Below are positions 1-8,027 of a stretch of 32,503 bases of DNA, piece after piece. Made by a program: the position numbers and the translations under genes. Each line of letters opens with the position of its first letter. The first letter of the stretch is position 1. Source of the stretch: an uncultured Anaerolineales bacterium (GTDB lineage Bacteria > Chloroflexota > Anaerolineae > Anaerolineales > Villigracilaceae). The notes under the pieces are model-generated. The model made no database searches. It was not told where the DNA came from and saw only the letters and a list, made by a program, of their open reading frames with translations. The DNA lies in NCBI GenBank assembly GCA_903873975.1, contig CAIQQN010000233.1, positions 1-32,503 on the forward strand, written 5' to 3'.

Positions 1-512
1 TCATCCCCCTCGATGCGGTCGATCTCGAGGCCGAGCGAGAGCGGGGAGGTCTTGAAAGACACGTCCAGGCCTTTCTGATTGCGGATGCTGGCCGAAACGA
101 GGCTGCGTTCCAGGCTGACATTGCAGCGGGTGTTCGGCTCGACCGGCAGGACCAGGTCGAGCATCTCCCGGCCGATCTCCACCAGCCGCGCGATTGGCAG
201 GTAGGCCACAACCTTGTCAAAGGTGCGGACAATGGGAGCAGGCTGGGGGTCCGGGAAGGAGAACGGGGCTATATCACCATACGTGGCAGACTCGAGGGCG
301 TTGGCGGCCAATTTGTCCATGGCGGTATCATCGCTGGAGGCGGCAAAGCCGAGTTGTCCCTTGCGGATGACGCGTACCGCCGTGCCTTTGGTCTCGGCAA
401 CGGTGCACGTCTTCATTTGATTAGCTTCGTATTCCACGGTGGTCTTTTCGTTCTGCAGGCTGAGCACTTCCACCTGTTCGGCCTGTTTCTTGAGTTGGGT
501 CAAAATATCCAT
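1..512 (-). CDS. tldE: TldE/PmbA-family metalloprotease subunit, N-terminal part (cut by window edge)
   Basis: About 170 codons are readable from an ATG at 512 and the frame stays open to base 1, so the C-terminus lies outside the window. The protein starts MDILTQLKKQAEQVEVL and shows the N-terminal alpha/beta pattern of the TldD/PmbA family. It begins 12 nt after the stop of tldD, the usual tldD-tldE order. In known systems TldD and TldE form a heterodimer that degrades unfolded peptides and trims modified peptides; TldE lacks the zinc-binding motif and completes the chamber. The identification rests mainly on the neighbour and weak N-terminal similarity. The C-terminal half, which is the more diagnostic part, is not visible. 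The ORF track misses this gene because it has no stop in the window. Confidence 0.8.
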   Translation of the reverse strand, partial: MDILTQLKKQAEQVEVLSLQNEKTTVEYEANQMKTCTVAETKGTAVRVIRKGQLGFAASSDDTAMDKLAANALESATYGDIAPFSFPDPQPAPIVRTFDKVVAYLPIARLVEIGREMLDLVLPVEPNTRCNVSLERSLVSASIRNQKGLDVSFKTSPLSLGLEIDRIEGD

Positions 513-524
513 TCTGTCCTCCGG

Positions 525-1895
525 TTACTCGCCGCCAATGACAACGTTCTGGATGCGGATGTGGGGTGCGCCCATGCCGACCGGCAGAGGGAACTGGTTG
601 CCCTTGCCGCAGCCGCCGCCGGTGTTCAGCCATTTGAAGTCGTTCCCGATGGCGTCAATGTTTTCGAGCGTGGTGAAGAGATTCCCGGCCAGGATTACAT
701 CCTTGACCATCTCGGCGATCTTCCCATTGCGGATCATGTAGGCGTAACCGGAACTGAAGGAGAAATTCTCCAATTGCGTCTGGCCGCCGTACGCCTCGCA
801 GGCATACAGGCCGAGTTCGATATCCTTGATCATGTCTTCAAAGGAGGTTTCGCCGTTTTCAATGGCGGTGTTGGTCATGCGGACGATGGGGGCGAAGCGG
901 TAGTTGATGGCACGCGCGTTACCGGAGGCTTTCTCTCCCAGCTTGGCAGCGGTCTGGCGCGAATGCAGCCGTCCGACCAGTTCGCCATCCCGGATGAGCC
1001 AGTTATGGCGGGCTGGGGTGCCTTCGTCGTCGTAGAGGGTGGTACCGCGCTGGTTCGGGATGGAACCGTCGTCGTAGACGTTGAGGATGCCCTTGCCAAA
1101 GCGGCGCCCCAAGGTCATCATTTCGCGCGCCTTCGGGTTTTCGTAGATGAAGTCCGCTTCGGAAAGGTGACCGAAAGCTTCATGGATGAAGACACCCGCC
1201 AGCATCTGGTCCACCACCACCGGGTATTGCCCGGCCTTGATTGATTGCGCATCCAGCAGTTCGACGGCTTTCCGGCCGGCTTTGCGGGCCAGTTCGTCCT
1301 GATCGAGCACATACTCGAAGCCCTGGGTGGTGGCGAGGCTCTCGTGCGCCTGCTGGACATTGTCGCCGTCGCGAGCGATGGCAGTGGCACCAACGACTAC
1401 GGAGGGGCGATCCTGCTCGATGTACGTCCCTTCGGAGTTGGCGAGGATGACCTTGGTGAACGAGTCGCTGTAAACAGCCTGGGTGTCGATGATCTTGTTG
1501 CTGTGCCCCAGCACCACCTGGTTGTAGCGTTCGGCCAGGGCTTTTTTCTCGGCCAGCGAGATGTCGCGGAAGTCGCGTTTCATCTCTGCCGTGGTGATAT
1601 TTTCAACCGGCTCGACCGAGGCCAGTTCGATCGGCTCGGGAACAGAACCGACCTGGGCGCATTGGTAGGCCTGGTCCGCTTTGTTGAGCAGGTCGTCCAG
1701 GTTGTTGAAGGTGGCCACGCCCCAGCCTTTGTCCTTGATCAGGCAGCGGACAATTCCGCCTTTGTCAATGTTCGCGTTGGCAAGTTCGAGGTCTTTGCCG
1801 CGGAAAACCACGCGGGTGGTCTCTTTCTCCTCGATACGGATTTCGGTGTAGTCAGCTTTACTGCGTTTGAGGGCTTCTTGTATTCGGTCTCGCAT
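525..1895 (-). CDS. tldD: TldD metalloprotease
   Basis: 456 aa, normal for TldD. The zinc-protease signature HEAFGHLSEAD is at residues 238-248, and a conserved C-terminal GGGCGKG places a cysteine near residue 429, matching the third zinc ligand known in this family. The start is supported by AAGGAG six nt before the ATG. TldD is the catalytic subunit of the cytoplasmic TldD/TldE peptidase, which degrades unfolded peptides through a narrow chamber and in some bacteria matures RiPP-type peptides or trims toxins and antitoxins. tldE follows after 12 nt, so the two are almost surely co-transcribed. No RiPP precursor or antitoxin gene is visible nearby, so the substrate is unknown. Long ORFs on the opposite strand here are shadows. 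Confidence 0.95.
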   Translation of the reverse strand: MRDRIQEALKRSKADYTEIRIEEKETTRVVFRGKDLELANANIDKGGIVRCLIKDKGWGVATFNNLDDLLNKADQAYQCAQVGSVPEPIELASVEPVENITTAEMKRDFRDISLAEKKALAERYNQVVLGHSNKIIDTQAVYSDSFTKVILANSEGTYIEQDRPSVVVGATAIARDGDNVQQAHESLATTQGFEYVLDQDELARKAGRKAVELLDAQSIKAGQYPVVVDQMLAGVFIHEAFGHLSEADFIYENPKAREMMTLGRRFGKGILNVYDDGSIPNQRGTTLYDDEGTPARHNWLIRDGELVGRLHSRQTAAKLGEKASGNARAINYRFAPIVRMTNTAIENGETSFEDMIKDIELGLYACEAYGGQTQLENFSFSSGYAYMIRNGKIAEMVKDVILAGNLFTTLENIDAIGNDFKWLNTGGGCGKGNQFPLPVGMGAPHIRIQNVVIGGE

Positions 1896-1946
1896 ATCGA
1901 TCTCCTTTTTGGAAGTTTGGAACGAGAAATGATGGCTTGCTTCCTG

Positions 1947-2711
1947 TTATTTCTTTCCGACGATCAGTCCCAGGGTCCCGACCATGAATGGCAGTTTCAG
2001 GGCGGCTGGGATGAAGTCCGCCTGACGAGTTTCGATGAATTCGACTTCTTCGATCCCCCAGCTTCGGATTGTTTCAAGCAATTCTTGTGGTTCGCCATAG
2101 ACCGGTTTCATCAGAAACAGATCCTGAAATGCAAATTTACCACCTTTTTTGACCACGCGCAAAGCCTCCCGCATCACATCCCGTTTGTTGCTGGAATCGC
2201 TGACCTCGTGGAAGGTGAGATTGCTTACCACTGCTTCAAAGGTCCCGTCGTCGAAAGGTAATTTCGAGGCGCTGGCCTTCCGGAAGGTGGTGCGTTCCCC
2301 AACCCCTTCAAGCTGTGCATTCCTTTCACAGACAGCCTGTGAGTATTCCCAGCTGCTGCCCCAGTAGTCAATGCCGGTCACCGCGGCCCGGGGATATTTG
2401 CGGGCAAGGGCGATGGTAAGGGCCGCGTTCCCGCAGCCGATGTCCAGCGCCTGCCCTTTCCCATCCCAATCCAGGTGGGCCAGGACCAGGGCGCGGATCT
2501 GACCCTGTACGTCCCCTCCCTGAGGGGAAAACCGGTAGCGGGCATAACCGAAGTAGACCGCGATAGCCAGGAACAAAAGGGCGGGGAGGATCCACCACAG
2601 GGATAGGAATACCAACCCCAGGAAGGCGAGGCCGAGCAGGCCGGGCACGAGGATGAATTTCTTTGAAACCCAGTTCCCGTAATCGGGCTTTTCAACCGTT
2701 TGTGGACTCAT
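1947..2711 (-). CDS. Membrane-anchored class I SAM-dependent methyltransferase
   Basis: 254 aa from the ATG at 2711. The track starts at an upstream TTG (2738), but the ATG has a purine-rich AGAGAG just before it and gives the more natural N-terminus. Two closely spaced hydrophobic segments (about residues 14-50) are followed by a soluble methyltransferase fold. Motif I is ALDIGCGNAALT, an acidic residue follows the second strand (TGIDYWG), and a post-I region VSNLTFHEV leads to a C-terminal VVKKGGKFAFQD. This is the ubiquinone/menaquinone and arsenite methyltransferase type of fold (Methyltransf_11/25), but the substrate cannot be read. The gene lies 33 nt after the MFS gene and 51 nt before tldD. 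A membrane lipid, quinone or hydrophobic small molecule is a possible substrate by inference from the membrane anchor. Confidence 0.8.
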   Translation of the reverse strand: MSPQTVEKPDYGNWVSKKFILVPGLLGLAFLGLVFLSLWWILPALLFLAIAVYFGYARYRFSPQGGDVQGQIRALVLAHLDWDGKGQALDIGCGNAALTIALARKYPRAAVTGIDYWGSSWEYSQAVCERNAQLEGVGERTTFRKASASKLPFDDGTFEAVVSNLTFHEVSDSSNKRDVMREALRVVKKGGKFAFQDLFLMKPVYGEPQELLETIRSWGIEEVEFIETRQADFIPAALKLPFMVGTLGLIVGKK

Positions 2712-2744
2712 ATTCTCTCTTACCCGGTTGTTGATCAAGCCGGA

Positions 2745-4118
2745 TCAATCAGCCGGAGCGGCCTCGACTTTCTCCAATTGATCGTGGTCAGGCAGAATGG
2801 TGTCAGCGTTGCGGATGAAGGGGAAGAAGCAGCCGCTTAGACCGACCAATGCCGCCCCCAGGCCGCAAAAAATAAACAGGAGTGCCATCCCGGACCCAGG
2901 TCCTGTGCCGACCCAACTGCTAAAGGTGGCTGCCAGGTTGGTTGACCCGGATGTCATCGAAGGCTCCAGCCATTTGTCGGCCATCACCCCGGCGATGATG
3001 GGGGCGATGGGCTGGGTAAACCAGGCGATCAAGCGGCGAGCCGAAAAAACGCGCCCCTGGATATCGGGCGCCACCTTGGCCTGCCAGAGGGACTGGTTGG
3101 AGGTGTTGATCAGTGGGTTTATAAGGGTCGATGCGACGATGAAGGGGATCCAGAAAGCCAGGCTGGTGCCAAACCCGAAGAGAGCCCAAAAAATCCCAGC
3201 CACGATCCAGCCTACCAGCACCCCGTGGGTGCGCTTCTTGAAACCGCCCCAGGCGCTCATGATGATCCCTCCGACCACCCCGCCGATGGCTGCTGCCGAA
3301 TTCACCGCGCCGAAAATGACGCTATTGTTATTGGTGCGCAGGAGGATCATCGGGGCGAATACAGTAAAGCCGATGCCGGTAAACAGGTTGCCGAAGAAGA
3401 AGATCATTTGCAATCCTAGCAAGCTGGGGCGCTTGAAAATGTATTTAAACCCATAGGCGGCCTCTTTCCAGATGCTGCCTTTTTCCTTCTGGCCTTCCAC
3501 CGTTTTCTCCGGCTGTGGCACATGGACGATCAGCAGTGCTCCGATAGCGATGAAGAAGGTCAATACATCGATGGTCAGGATGATGGTAAGGCCGTGGGCC
3601 TGGGAGGTAGCCAATACTGCGCCAGCCAGGATCGGAGCCAGCACGCCCGGTCCTGCTTCCTGCAGGGAGATGAGCCCGTTGGCGCGTCCGTACTGCTCCT
3701 TTGGAACCATCGTGCTGATGGCAGCCGAATAAGCCGGCCACTGGAAAGTGTTACCCAGCCCGTACAATACATTGGCTACGTAGAGATGCCAGAACTGCAA
3801 ATGGCCGGTGGCTTGCAGGATGAGGATTGCGAATGTGGCCGTCACAGCCGCAAAATCGCTGATCATCATCATCAACTTGCGGTTGTAGCGATCCACCATG
3901 ACACCTGCGATAGGGGAGAGCAGGAGGAACGGCAGGATATACGAGACCTGCATCAGACCCATGGCGGTGGCGCTTTTTGTCTTTTCGAACATCCAGATGG
4001 ACAGGCCGAATCCACTCATTCCGGAAGCCATGATGGAGATGATCTGGCCGATCCAGACGATGATGAAACCAGTCATACCGGTAGGGCGTTTGGGGTGTGA
4101 GGCTGCGGGGTTATCCAT
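2745..4118 (-). CDS. MFS transporter (EntS/MFS_3-like exporter)
   Basis: 457 aa with about 12 hydrophobic segments. The typical MFS loop 2-3 motif appears as GVMVDRYNRKLMM, and the first helix region reads FIIVWIGQIISIMASGMS. This pattern is usual for the MFS_3/EntS-like group that exports siderophores, macrolides and other amphiphiles. The substrate is not evident. A short hydrophilic N-terminus (MDNPAASHPKRPTG) and a charged C-terminal tail flank the membrane domain. The gene is the first of a minus-strand run that continues with the methyltransferase and tldD/tldE. The spacing (33 nt) suggests co-transcription with the methyltransferase. The upstream 164 bp contain a 10-bp inverted repeat (4179-4212). 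Confidence 0.85.
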   Translation of the reverse strand: MDNPAASHPKRPTGMTGFIIVWIGQIISIMASGMSGFGLSIWMFEKTKSATAMGLMQVSYILPFLLLSPIAGVMVDRYNRKLMMMISDFAAVTATFAILILQATGHLQFWHLYVANVLYGLGNTFQWPAYSAAISTMVPKEQYGRANGLISLQEAGPGVLAPILAGAVLATSQAHGLTIILTIDVLTFFIAIGALLIVHVPQPEKTVEGQKEKGSIWKEAAYGFKYIFKRPSLLGLQMIFFFGNLFTGIGFTVFAPMILLRTNNNSVIFGAVNSAAAIGGVVGGIIMSAWGGFKKRTHGVLVGWIVAGIFWALFGFGTSLAFWIPFIVASTLINPLINTSNQSLWQAKVAPDIQGRVFSARRLIAWFTQPIAPIIAGVMADKWLEPSMTSGSTNLAATFSSWVGTGPGSGMALLFIFCGLGAALVGLSGCFFPFIRNADTILPDHDQLEKVEAAPAD

Positions 4119-4178
4119 TCTCTTATCCTGAATTGGAGTTAGAGTTACCAGATATGGCAGGAGTCAAGTTTAAAATAT

Positions 4179-4212
4179 CCGAGATTGGACGATATGTCAT
4201 CACCAATCTCGG
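4179..4212 (-). terminator. Inverted repeat between the SHOCT operon and the MFS gene
   Basis: Perfect 10-bp arms CCGAGATTGG and CCAATCTCGG are separated by 14 nt. Read on the minus strand the repeat follows the last gene of the DUF4097 operon and is followed by ATATTTTAAA, so a weak intrinsic terminator is the simplest reading. It also lies about 60 nt upstream of the MFS start, so an operator for that gene is the alternative. Confidence 0.5.
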
Positions 4213-4282
4213 TGATTGAAGTTATGAAAACCTTCGGGCTTCAACTCATTACAAGATCAAATCTCACATGAAGAAACGCAAT

Positions 4283-5194
4283 TTAAGAATGCAGTTTGCC
4301 CAAAGCCTCTTCAACAGTCAGTTCGCCGCGTTCGACGCGTTCCAGCACTGCCCGGCGGTCTTCACTGGAGACGGTTTTCAACGGCTCCGCAACGGGCGGG
4401 ATTTGCCCGTCGCAGTCCAGCGACAGATCACCCGATACGCTCTTTAGAGAAATTTTCACGCCGCCCCCTTGAACATTGACCGTTTGGGAGCCATGATGAT
4501 GGGAATAGCCAGTGATCGGGAAAGCCGAGACCAGGTCTCCGCTCACGCTGTGCAATTCACCCGTGCAATGGGTTTCGGGCGGCACCCTCAGGCGTACATC
4601 GCCGGATACCGATTTGAAACCGTAAGGGCCTTCTGCCAGCGGAGTGTGAATATCCATATCTCCGCTGACGGAGTTGGAATTGATGGAGCTCAAGGTGGAT
4701 TCCTTCAAGGTCACATCCCCGGAAACCGTATCCAGCTCAAGCGCTCCGTCGAGGCGTTCTCCATCAGTATCCCCGCTGACGGTATGGATCCGCACGGAAC
4801 CGGTCAGATCGCGCAGTGTGATTTCACCGCTGACCGAATTCAGGCTGGCAGCGCCTTCGAATCCTTCGGCAAGGACTTTATTGCTCACACCGTTCAACTT
4901 GAGCGAACACTGGCGCGGCGCCTTCACAACGTAATCCACCTCACAGGGTTGCGAGCCGAACAGCCAGTTCCAGCCGCCATCGGGAAAGCGGGTGGCAGCC
5001 TTGACAGTCCCGTCCGCTGCCTGTTTGATTTCTATTTCGGTGCGCTTTTCGTCCCCGGTGTGGGATTGCTTGATGGCCGTCACCAGAATGAGGCCGTCCT
5101 CGCCGGGGTGGATTTCCACCGAGCCGCGTATGTTGCTCAAGTTTAGCCGCGCCGGCGATGAGACGGTGAACGTTTTTTCAATGGTTTCAGACAT
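4283..5194 (-). CDS. DUF4097 beta-repeat protein with C-terminal SHOCT-like module
   Basis: 303 aa from the ATG at 5194, chosen over the track start (5212) because GAAGGA lies 7 nt upstream and the protein then begins MSETIEKTF directly on the first beta strand. The body consists of repeats around the phrase SVSGD (LNSVSGEITL, IHTVSGDTDG, LDTVSGDVTL, FKSVSGDVRL, LHSVSGDLVS, LKSVSGDLSL). This is the DUF4097 (putative adhesin) beta-solenoid pattern. The last about 28 residues, DRRAVLERVERGELTVEEA, form the helical hairpin also found in four neighbours. There is no signal peptide or membrane segment, so the protein is probably cytoplasmic or held by partners. By family comparison (LiaX and YvlB of Firmicutes) a role in envelope-stress sensing is possible but unproven. 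Confidence 0.88.
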   Translation of the reverse strand: MSETIEKTFTVSSPARLNLSNIRGSVEIHPGEDGLILVTAIKQSHTGDEKRTEIEIKQAADGTVKAATRFPDGGWNWLFGSQPCEVDYVVKAPRQCSLKLNGVSNKVLAEGFEGAASLNSVSGEITLRDLTGSVRIHTVSGDTDGERLDGALELDTVSGDVTLKESTLSSINSNSVSGDMDIHTPLAEGPYGFKSVSGDVRLRVPPETHCTGELHSVSGDLVSAFPITGYSHHHGSQTVNVQGGGVKISLKSVSGDLSLDCDGQIPPVAEPLKTVSSEDRRAVLERVERGELTVEEALGKLHS

Positions 5195-5283
5195 GACAAA
5201 TTCCTTCTTCATTTGGTTGAATTTCAGCTTGATTAAACCACTCTTGCCGTCGAGCCGCCTATTGGCCTGCTATCAATCAGCGA

Positions 5284-5655
5284 CTATTCAACAAAGATCT
5301 CTACGTGTTCGCCATCTTCGTCGTCTGTCACGTCTATGATCTTGCCGGTCATGCCGGTGCGCAGGGCTTCCATCAACTGGTCCATGTTCACCCCGTCGAT
5401 TTCAGGAGCAAAATGGGCGCCGATCTTCATCCCGGCTTCCATCAGACTGATGGGGATCTGCACCGTGGCTTTCGAGCGCCCGGAATTGACTTCGGTGACG
5501 CGCACACGCAGCCATTTGGCGCCGCTGGCAGATAACCCGCCTGTCGGGCGGTTGGCGCTGGCCAGGGCGGCCAGCAGCTTGGCGCCCTCTTCTGCACTCA
5601 CCTTGCCTTCTTCGATCATCTTTAAAATCTTCATGCGTTCTTCAGTTGTAGCCAT
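5284..5655 (-). CDS. Small acidic protein with N-terminal SHOCT-like module
   Basis: 123 aa. The true start is the ATG at 5655, not the track start at 5754: AAGGAGG lies 5 nt upstream and the protein then begins MATTEERMKILKMIEEGK, the shared helical module. The upstream extension would overlap the preceding gene and has low-quality sequence. After the module and a short Gly/Ser linker there is a globular domain ending in a very acidic tail (DVTDDEDGEHVEIFVE). That C-terminal domain resembles the C-terminus of the next gene upstream (FPLPLK.. NVDEGDDGERVQVYIG), so the two are paralogs. The gap to that gene is 10 nt. No enzyme motif is visible and the function is unknown. Confidence 0.88.
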   Translation of the reverse strand: MATTEERMKILKMIEEGKVSAEEGAKLLAALASANRPTGGLSASGAKWLRVRVTEVNSGRSKATVQIPISLMEAGMKIGAHFAPEIDGVNMDQLMEALRTGMTGKIIDVTDDEDGEHVEIFVE

Positions 5656-5665
5656 GAAAACCTCC

Positions 5666-6340
5666 TTATCCAATGTAAACTTGCACGCGTTCGCCGTCGT
5701 CGCCTTCATCCACGTTGACCACCAGCGGTTCCTGGCCCGTGAAACCGGCCTCAATCACCTCGATCACCTCGTCCACATTCGTCTTTCCCAGGTTGGGGAT
5801 GAAATGGCCGAATGTGCGCAGGAACCAGGCGGCCAGTTTTAGCGGTAGGGGGAATCCCAGGAAAATGCGGGCCGGTTTTTCACCGGGTTTCTGGTGCACA
5901 TCCACGAAGATCCAGCGCGCCTTGCGGCTGCCGATGGCTGCAACGATCACCAGCACGCCCAGCAGGAGCAGGACGATCAGGCAAAAGAACCAGAAGTTGA
6001 TCCGGGCGGTATGCACTAGAGCGTACATTCCCCAGGCGCTCAGGACGGTGATGAGCACACCAATCCATAAGGGGATTTGCCAGAGACGGCGGACGGTGGA
6101 CTTGACACGTTCAATGCGCGGGTCCGTTTCGAAGCTGGATTTTTCAGCCTGGGCAGCAGTCCCGTTCTTTTCAGCAGCCGCATTGGGTCCGGACCCCGCA
6201 ACCGTTTCCGTTGGTCCAACTGTCAATTCATCCTCCGCCGGGCTCTGATCGAGGGTTCGCATCAGTTTCAGGCCGTCTTCCGGCGAGATCTTGCCGTTCT
6301 CGATCATTTTCAAAACTTGTTCGCGTTCCTGGTCAGTCAT
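5666..6340 (-). CDS. Membrane protein with N-terminal SHOCT-like module and two TM segments
   Basis: 224 aa, starting at an ATG with GGAG six nt upstream. Residues 1-30 are the shared module (REQVLKMIENGKISPEDG). A low-complexity, Ala/Glu-rich linker follows to about residue 80. Two strongly hydrophobic segments lie at about 88-108 (LWIGVLITVLSAWGMYALV) and 116-137 (FWFFCLIVLLLLGVLVIV). The C-terminal about 80 residues are paralogous to the C-terminus of the 123-aa neighbour. Both ends are predicted on the same side of the membrane, probably the cytoplasm. The protein could tether the otherwise soluble members of this operon to the membrane; that is inference from shared modules and position. 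Confidence 0.88.
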   Translation of the reverse strand: MTDQEREQVLKMIENGKISPEDGLKLMRTLDQSPAEDELTVGPTETVAGSGPNAAAEKNGTAAQAEKSSFETDPRIERVKSTVRRLWQIPLWIGVLITVLSAWGMYALVHTARINFWFFCLIVLLLLGVLVIVAAIGSRKARWIFVDVHQKPGEKPARIFLGFPLPLKLAAWFLRTFGHFIPNLGKTNVDEVIEVIEAGFTGQEPLVVNVDEGDDGERVQVYIG

Positions 6341-6363
6341 GGCTCACTCCTGTTTTCTCCGGT

Positions 6364-6397
6364 CCCCGGCCCCTCCCTCGGGAAGAGGGGCACGGGG
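6364..6397. repeat. GC-rich hairpin inside the DUF4097 operon
   Basis: CCCCGG-CCCCTC pairs with GAGGGG-CACGGGG to give about 12 bp with one bulged base. It lies in the 71-bp gap between two genes of the operon. There is no T-run after it on the minus strand, so it is more likely an mRNA-stability or partial-attenuation element than a full terminator. Confidence 0.5.
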
Positions 6398-6411
6398 GCA
6401 GGAGCCAAATG

Positions 6412-7644
6412 TCATTTACCTTCCAGAGCCGCCAGCAGCTTCTCGGCTTCTGCAAGACTGATCTTCTTTTCCTGCAACATGTGCAGGATGATGAGGCGTT
6501 CGTCATCAGAGACGGCTTCACCTGTATCCACCGGTCCTTTTGGGGACAGATCCCAGTTCCAGCGCCCCACATTAACATTGAATTGTGCGCCGCGCCGGCC
6601 ACGTACTTCGGCAGCGCGCGCCTTCATCTCTGCCCGGCGCATGGCTGCCTGCATCTTGGCCTCGGTACGGCGGCTGGCCGCTTCGATGTGCACCTGGGCC
6701 CGTTCCATGGAGGCTTGCACGCGGCGGTTGATGCGCTCTGAAAAATCCGGTGGCAGGGGTGGGATGGGAGGAATGGGGGGAATGGGAGGAATATGCCAGT
6801 CTCCGCTGTCGAAATCGGCGGCGGATTCCCAGCTCCCGGCCTTGCAGGTGACCAGCAGGTCGCCGCTGGCGGTCAGGAGCATCTCTGCCATGCCTTCCTT
6901 CTTTTCACCAAGGATCACTTCGCAGGAAGAGCAGCCTTCGGGCAATTGCACGCCGGGGAAATCCACCTGGATCGAATCAGGTGAACTGGCGGTCAGGTGG
7001 AGTTTGAGGTTGGCTTTGGGGGAAAGGCGCACGATCAGATCATCCCCAGCGGTCACATCGTAGATCTGGCCGGGCACCGGCGAGACATAGAAGGCCACAT
7101 CCGCCCCGGCTTTGACGGTCACTGCGCCATGCACGTTGCGTACATACAGATCTGAGCCGACATTCTCGATGGTCAGCATGCCATCCACATCGCGAATGGA
7201 TCCGTCGCCGCCGACCTTGTCCACGGCGCAGATTCCGTGTGCGCCGCGCAGGGTAAGATCGCCGGAGATGGTCTCAGCGTTCAACGCGCCGATATTCCGC
7301 AAAGAGGCGTCCCCGGAGACGCTCCCGAGCGTAACAGGGCCAAGGTCGTTCATGGTCAGATCACCAGCCACCGGCCCAAGCGTGACCGGGCCGTTGAGGG
7401 CTTGCAGGATGGCGTCACCGGAAATTTTTTCCACCTTCACGTTGGCACCGCGCGGTACGTACAGGATCAGGTCTTCATCACAGGAGATCACGATGGGATC
7501 CGTCCCGGCAGAAATTTGCAGCGCGTCCCCGTCCGTCTTCACCATGATCTCGGCCCGCTCCCAACCGGCCACGCGTAGATCGCCAGGGATGGATTCGACC
7601 ACCACGTTGGGCGTGGGGCTGGCAGATACGGTTTGTTGTTGCAT
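6412..7644 (-). CDS. DUF4097 beta-repeat protein with proline hinge and C-terminal SHOCT-like module
   Basis: 410 aa from the ATG at 7644, two nt after the stop of the DUF2089 gene and preceded by GAGGAG. The GTG at 7650 used by the track is less likely. Residues 1 to about 265 are DUF4097 beta repeats (VESIPGDLRV, VEKISGDAIL, LGSVSGDASL, AETISGDLTL, VDKVGGDGSI). A hinge of repeated Pro-Pro-Ile triplets follows, then a long basic, Ala/Met/Arg-rich amphipathic helix (ERAQVHIEAASRRTEAKMQ). The last about 35 residues are the shared module (DERLIILHMLQEKKISLAEA). Two cysteines (CSSCEV) sit in the central region. The order beta domain, hinge, helix, module suggests a sensor whose module docks with partners. 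The function is not established. Confidence 0.88.
   Translation of the reverse strand: MQQQTVSASPTPNVVVESIPGDLRVAGWERAEIMVKTDGDALQISAGTDPIVISCDEDLILYVPRGANVKVEKISGDAILQALNGPVTLGPVAGDLTMNDLGPVTLGSVSGDASLRNIGALNAETISGDLTLRGAHGICAVDKVGGDGSIRDVDGMLTIENVGSDLYVRNVHGAVTVKAGADVAFYVSPVPGQIYDVTAGDDLIVRLSPKANLKLHLTASSPDSIQVDFPGVQLPEGCSSCEVILGEKKEGMAEMLLTASGDLLVTCKAGSWESAADFDSGDWHIPPIPPIPPIPPLPPDFSERINRRVQASMERAQVHIEAASRRTEAKMQAAMRRAEMKARAAEVRGRRGAQFNVNVGRWNWDLSPKGPVDTGEAVSDDERLIILHMLQEKKISLAEAEKLLAALEGK
6756..6792 (-). repeat. 9-bp tandem repeat encoding (PPI)n hinge
   Basis: About four imperfect copies of a 9-bp unit (GGAATGGGG-like on the plus strand) encode the PPIPPIPPIPP hinge of the DUF4097 protein. 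Such repeats can change copy number by slippage while staying in frame. Confidence 0.7.
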
Positions 7645-7646
7645 AC

Positions 7647-8027
7647 TCACTCCTCTCCGTTCAGGACGCGCATGGCCTCTTCGGCAGAAATCTTGCCGGA
7701 ATCAAGTTCTTCGAGAACACTGCGGCGCTTCTCGTCAGAAACCTCACTGGCCTCTTCCTGGCCCGGTTCGTACCCGAGGGCGCGGATAACTTCCTGGAGC
7801 CGGTTGCGGATGGTAGGGTAGGAAAGCGCCATCTCGTCTTCCATGCGGGTGATCTTCCCTTCACAGCGGACGAATGTTTCGATGAAATCCAACTGCTCCG
7901 AGGTCAGGCCGGCGAAGGCTCCGTTGGCGAAGCGCCCCTCGATGGAGGTATCGCACGTTTCGCAGTGCAAGCGTGTGACGATCAGTTCGCCGTCACAGAC
8001 CGGGCATTTGCTCAACGCTGTTTTCAT
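7647..8027 (-). CDS. DUF2089 family zinc-ribbon/HTH protein with SHOCT-like tail
   Basis: 126 aa. The N-terminus has a four-cysteine zinc-ribbon (CPVC at 8-11 and CETC at 27-30). A helical region follows with EQLDFIETFVRCEGKITRME and YPTIRNRLQEVI, the latter like a recognition helix. The C-terminal about 30 residues (KRRSVLEELDSGKISAEEA) are the module shared across the operon. This is the standard DUF2089 architecture. By analogy it is a DNA-binding regulator of its own operon, but no DNA target is shown. Its ATG overlaps the stop of the upstream 72-aa gene (ATGA), and its own stop is 2 nt before the next start, so translation is tightly coupled. Confidence 0.92.
   Translation of the reverse strand: MKTALSKCPVCDGELIVTRLHCETCDTSIEGRFANGAFAGLTSEQLDFIETFVRCEGKITRMEDEMALSYPTIRNRLQEVIRALGYEPGQEEASEVSDEKRRSVLEELDSGKISAEEAMRVLNGEE

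Noticed and set aside
354-2261. Long plus-strand ORFs of 296 and 338 codons (354-1244 and 1245-2261)
   Set aside because: They lie opposite tldD, tldE and the methyltransferase, show no family motifs and have the composition of antisense reading frames.
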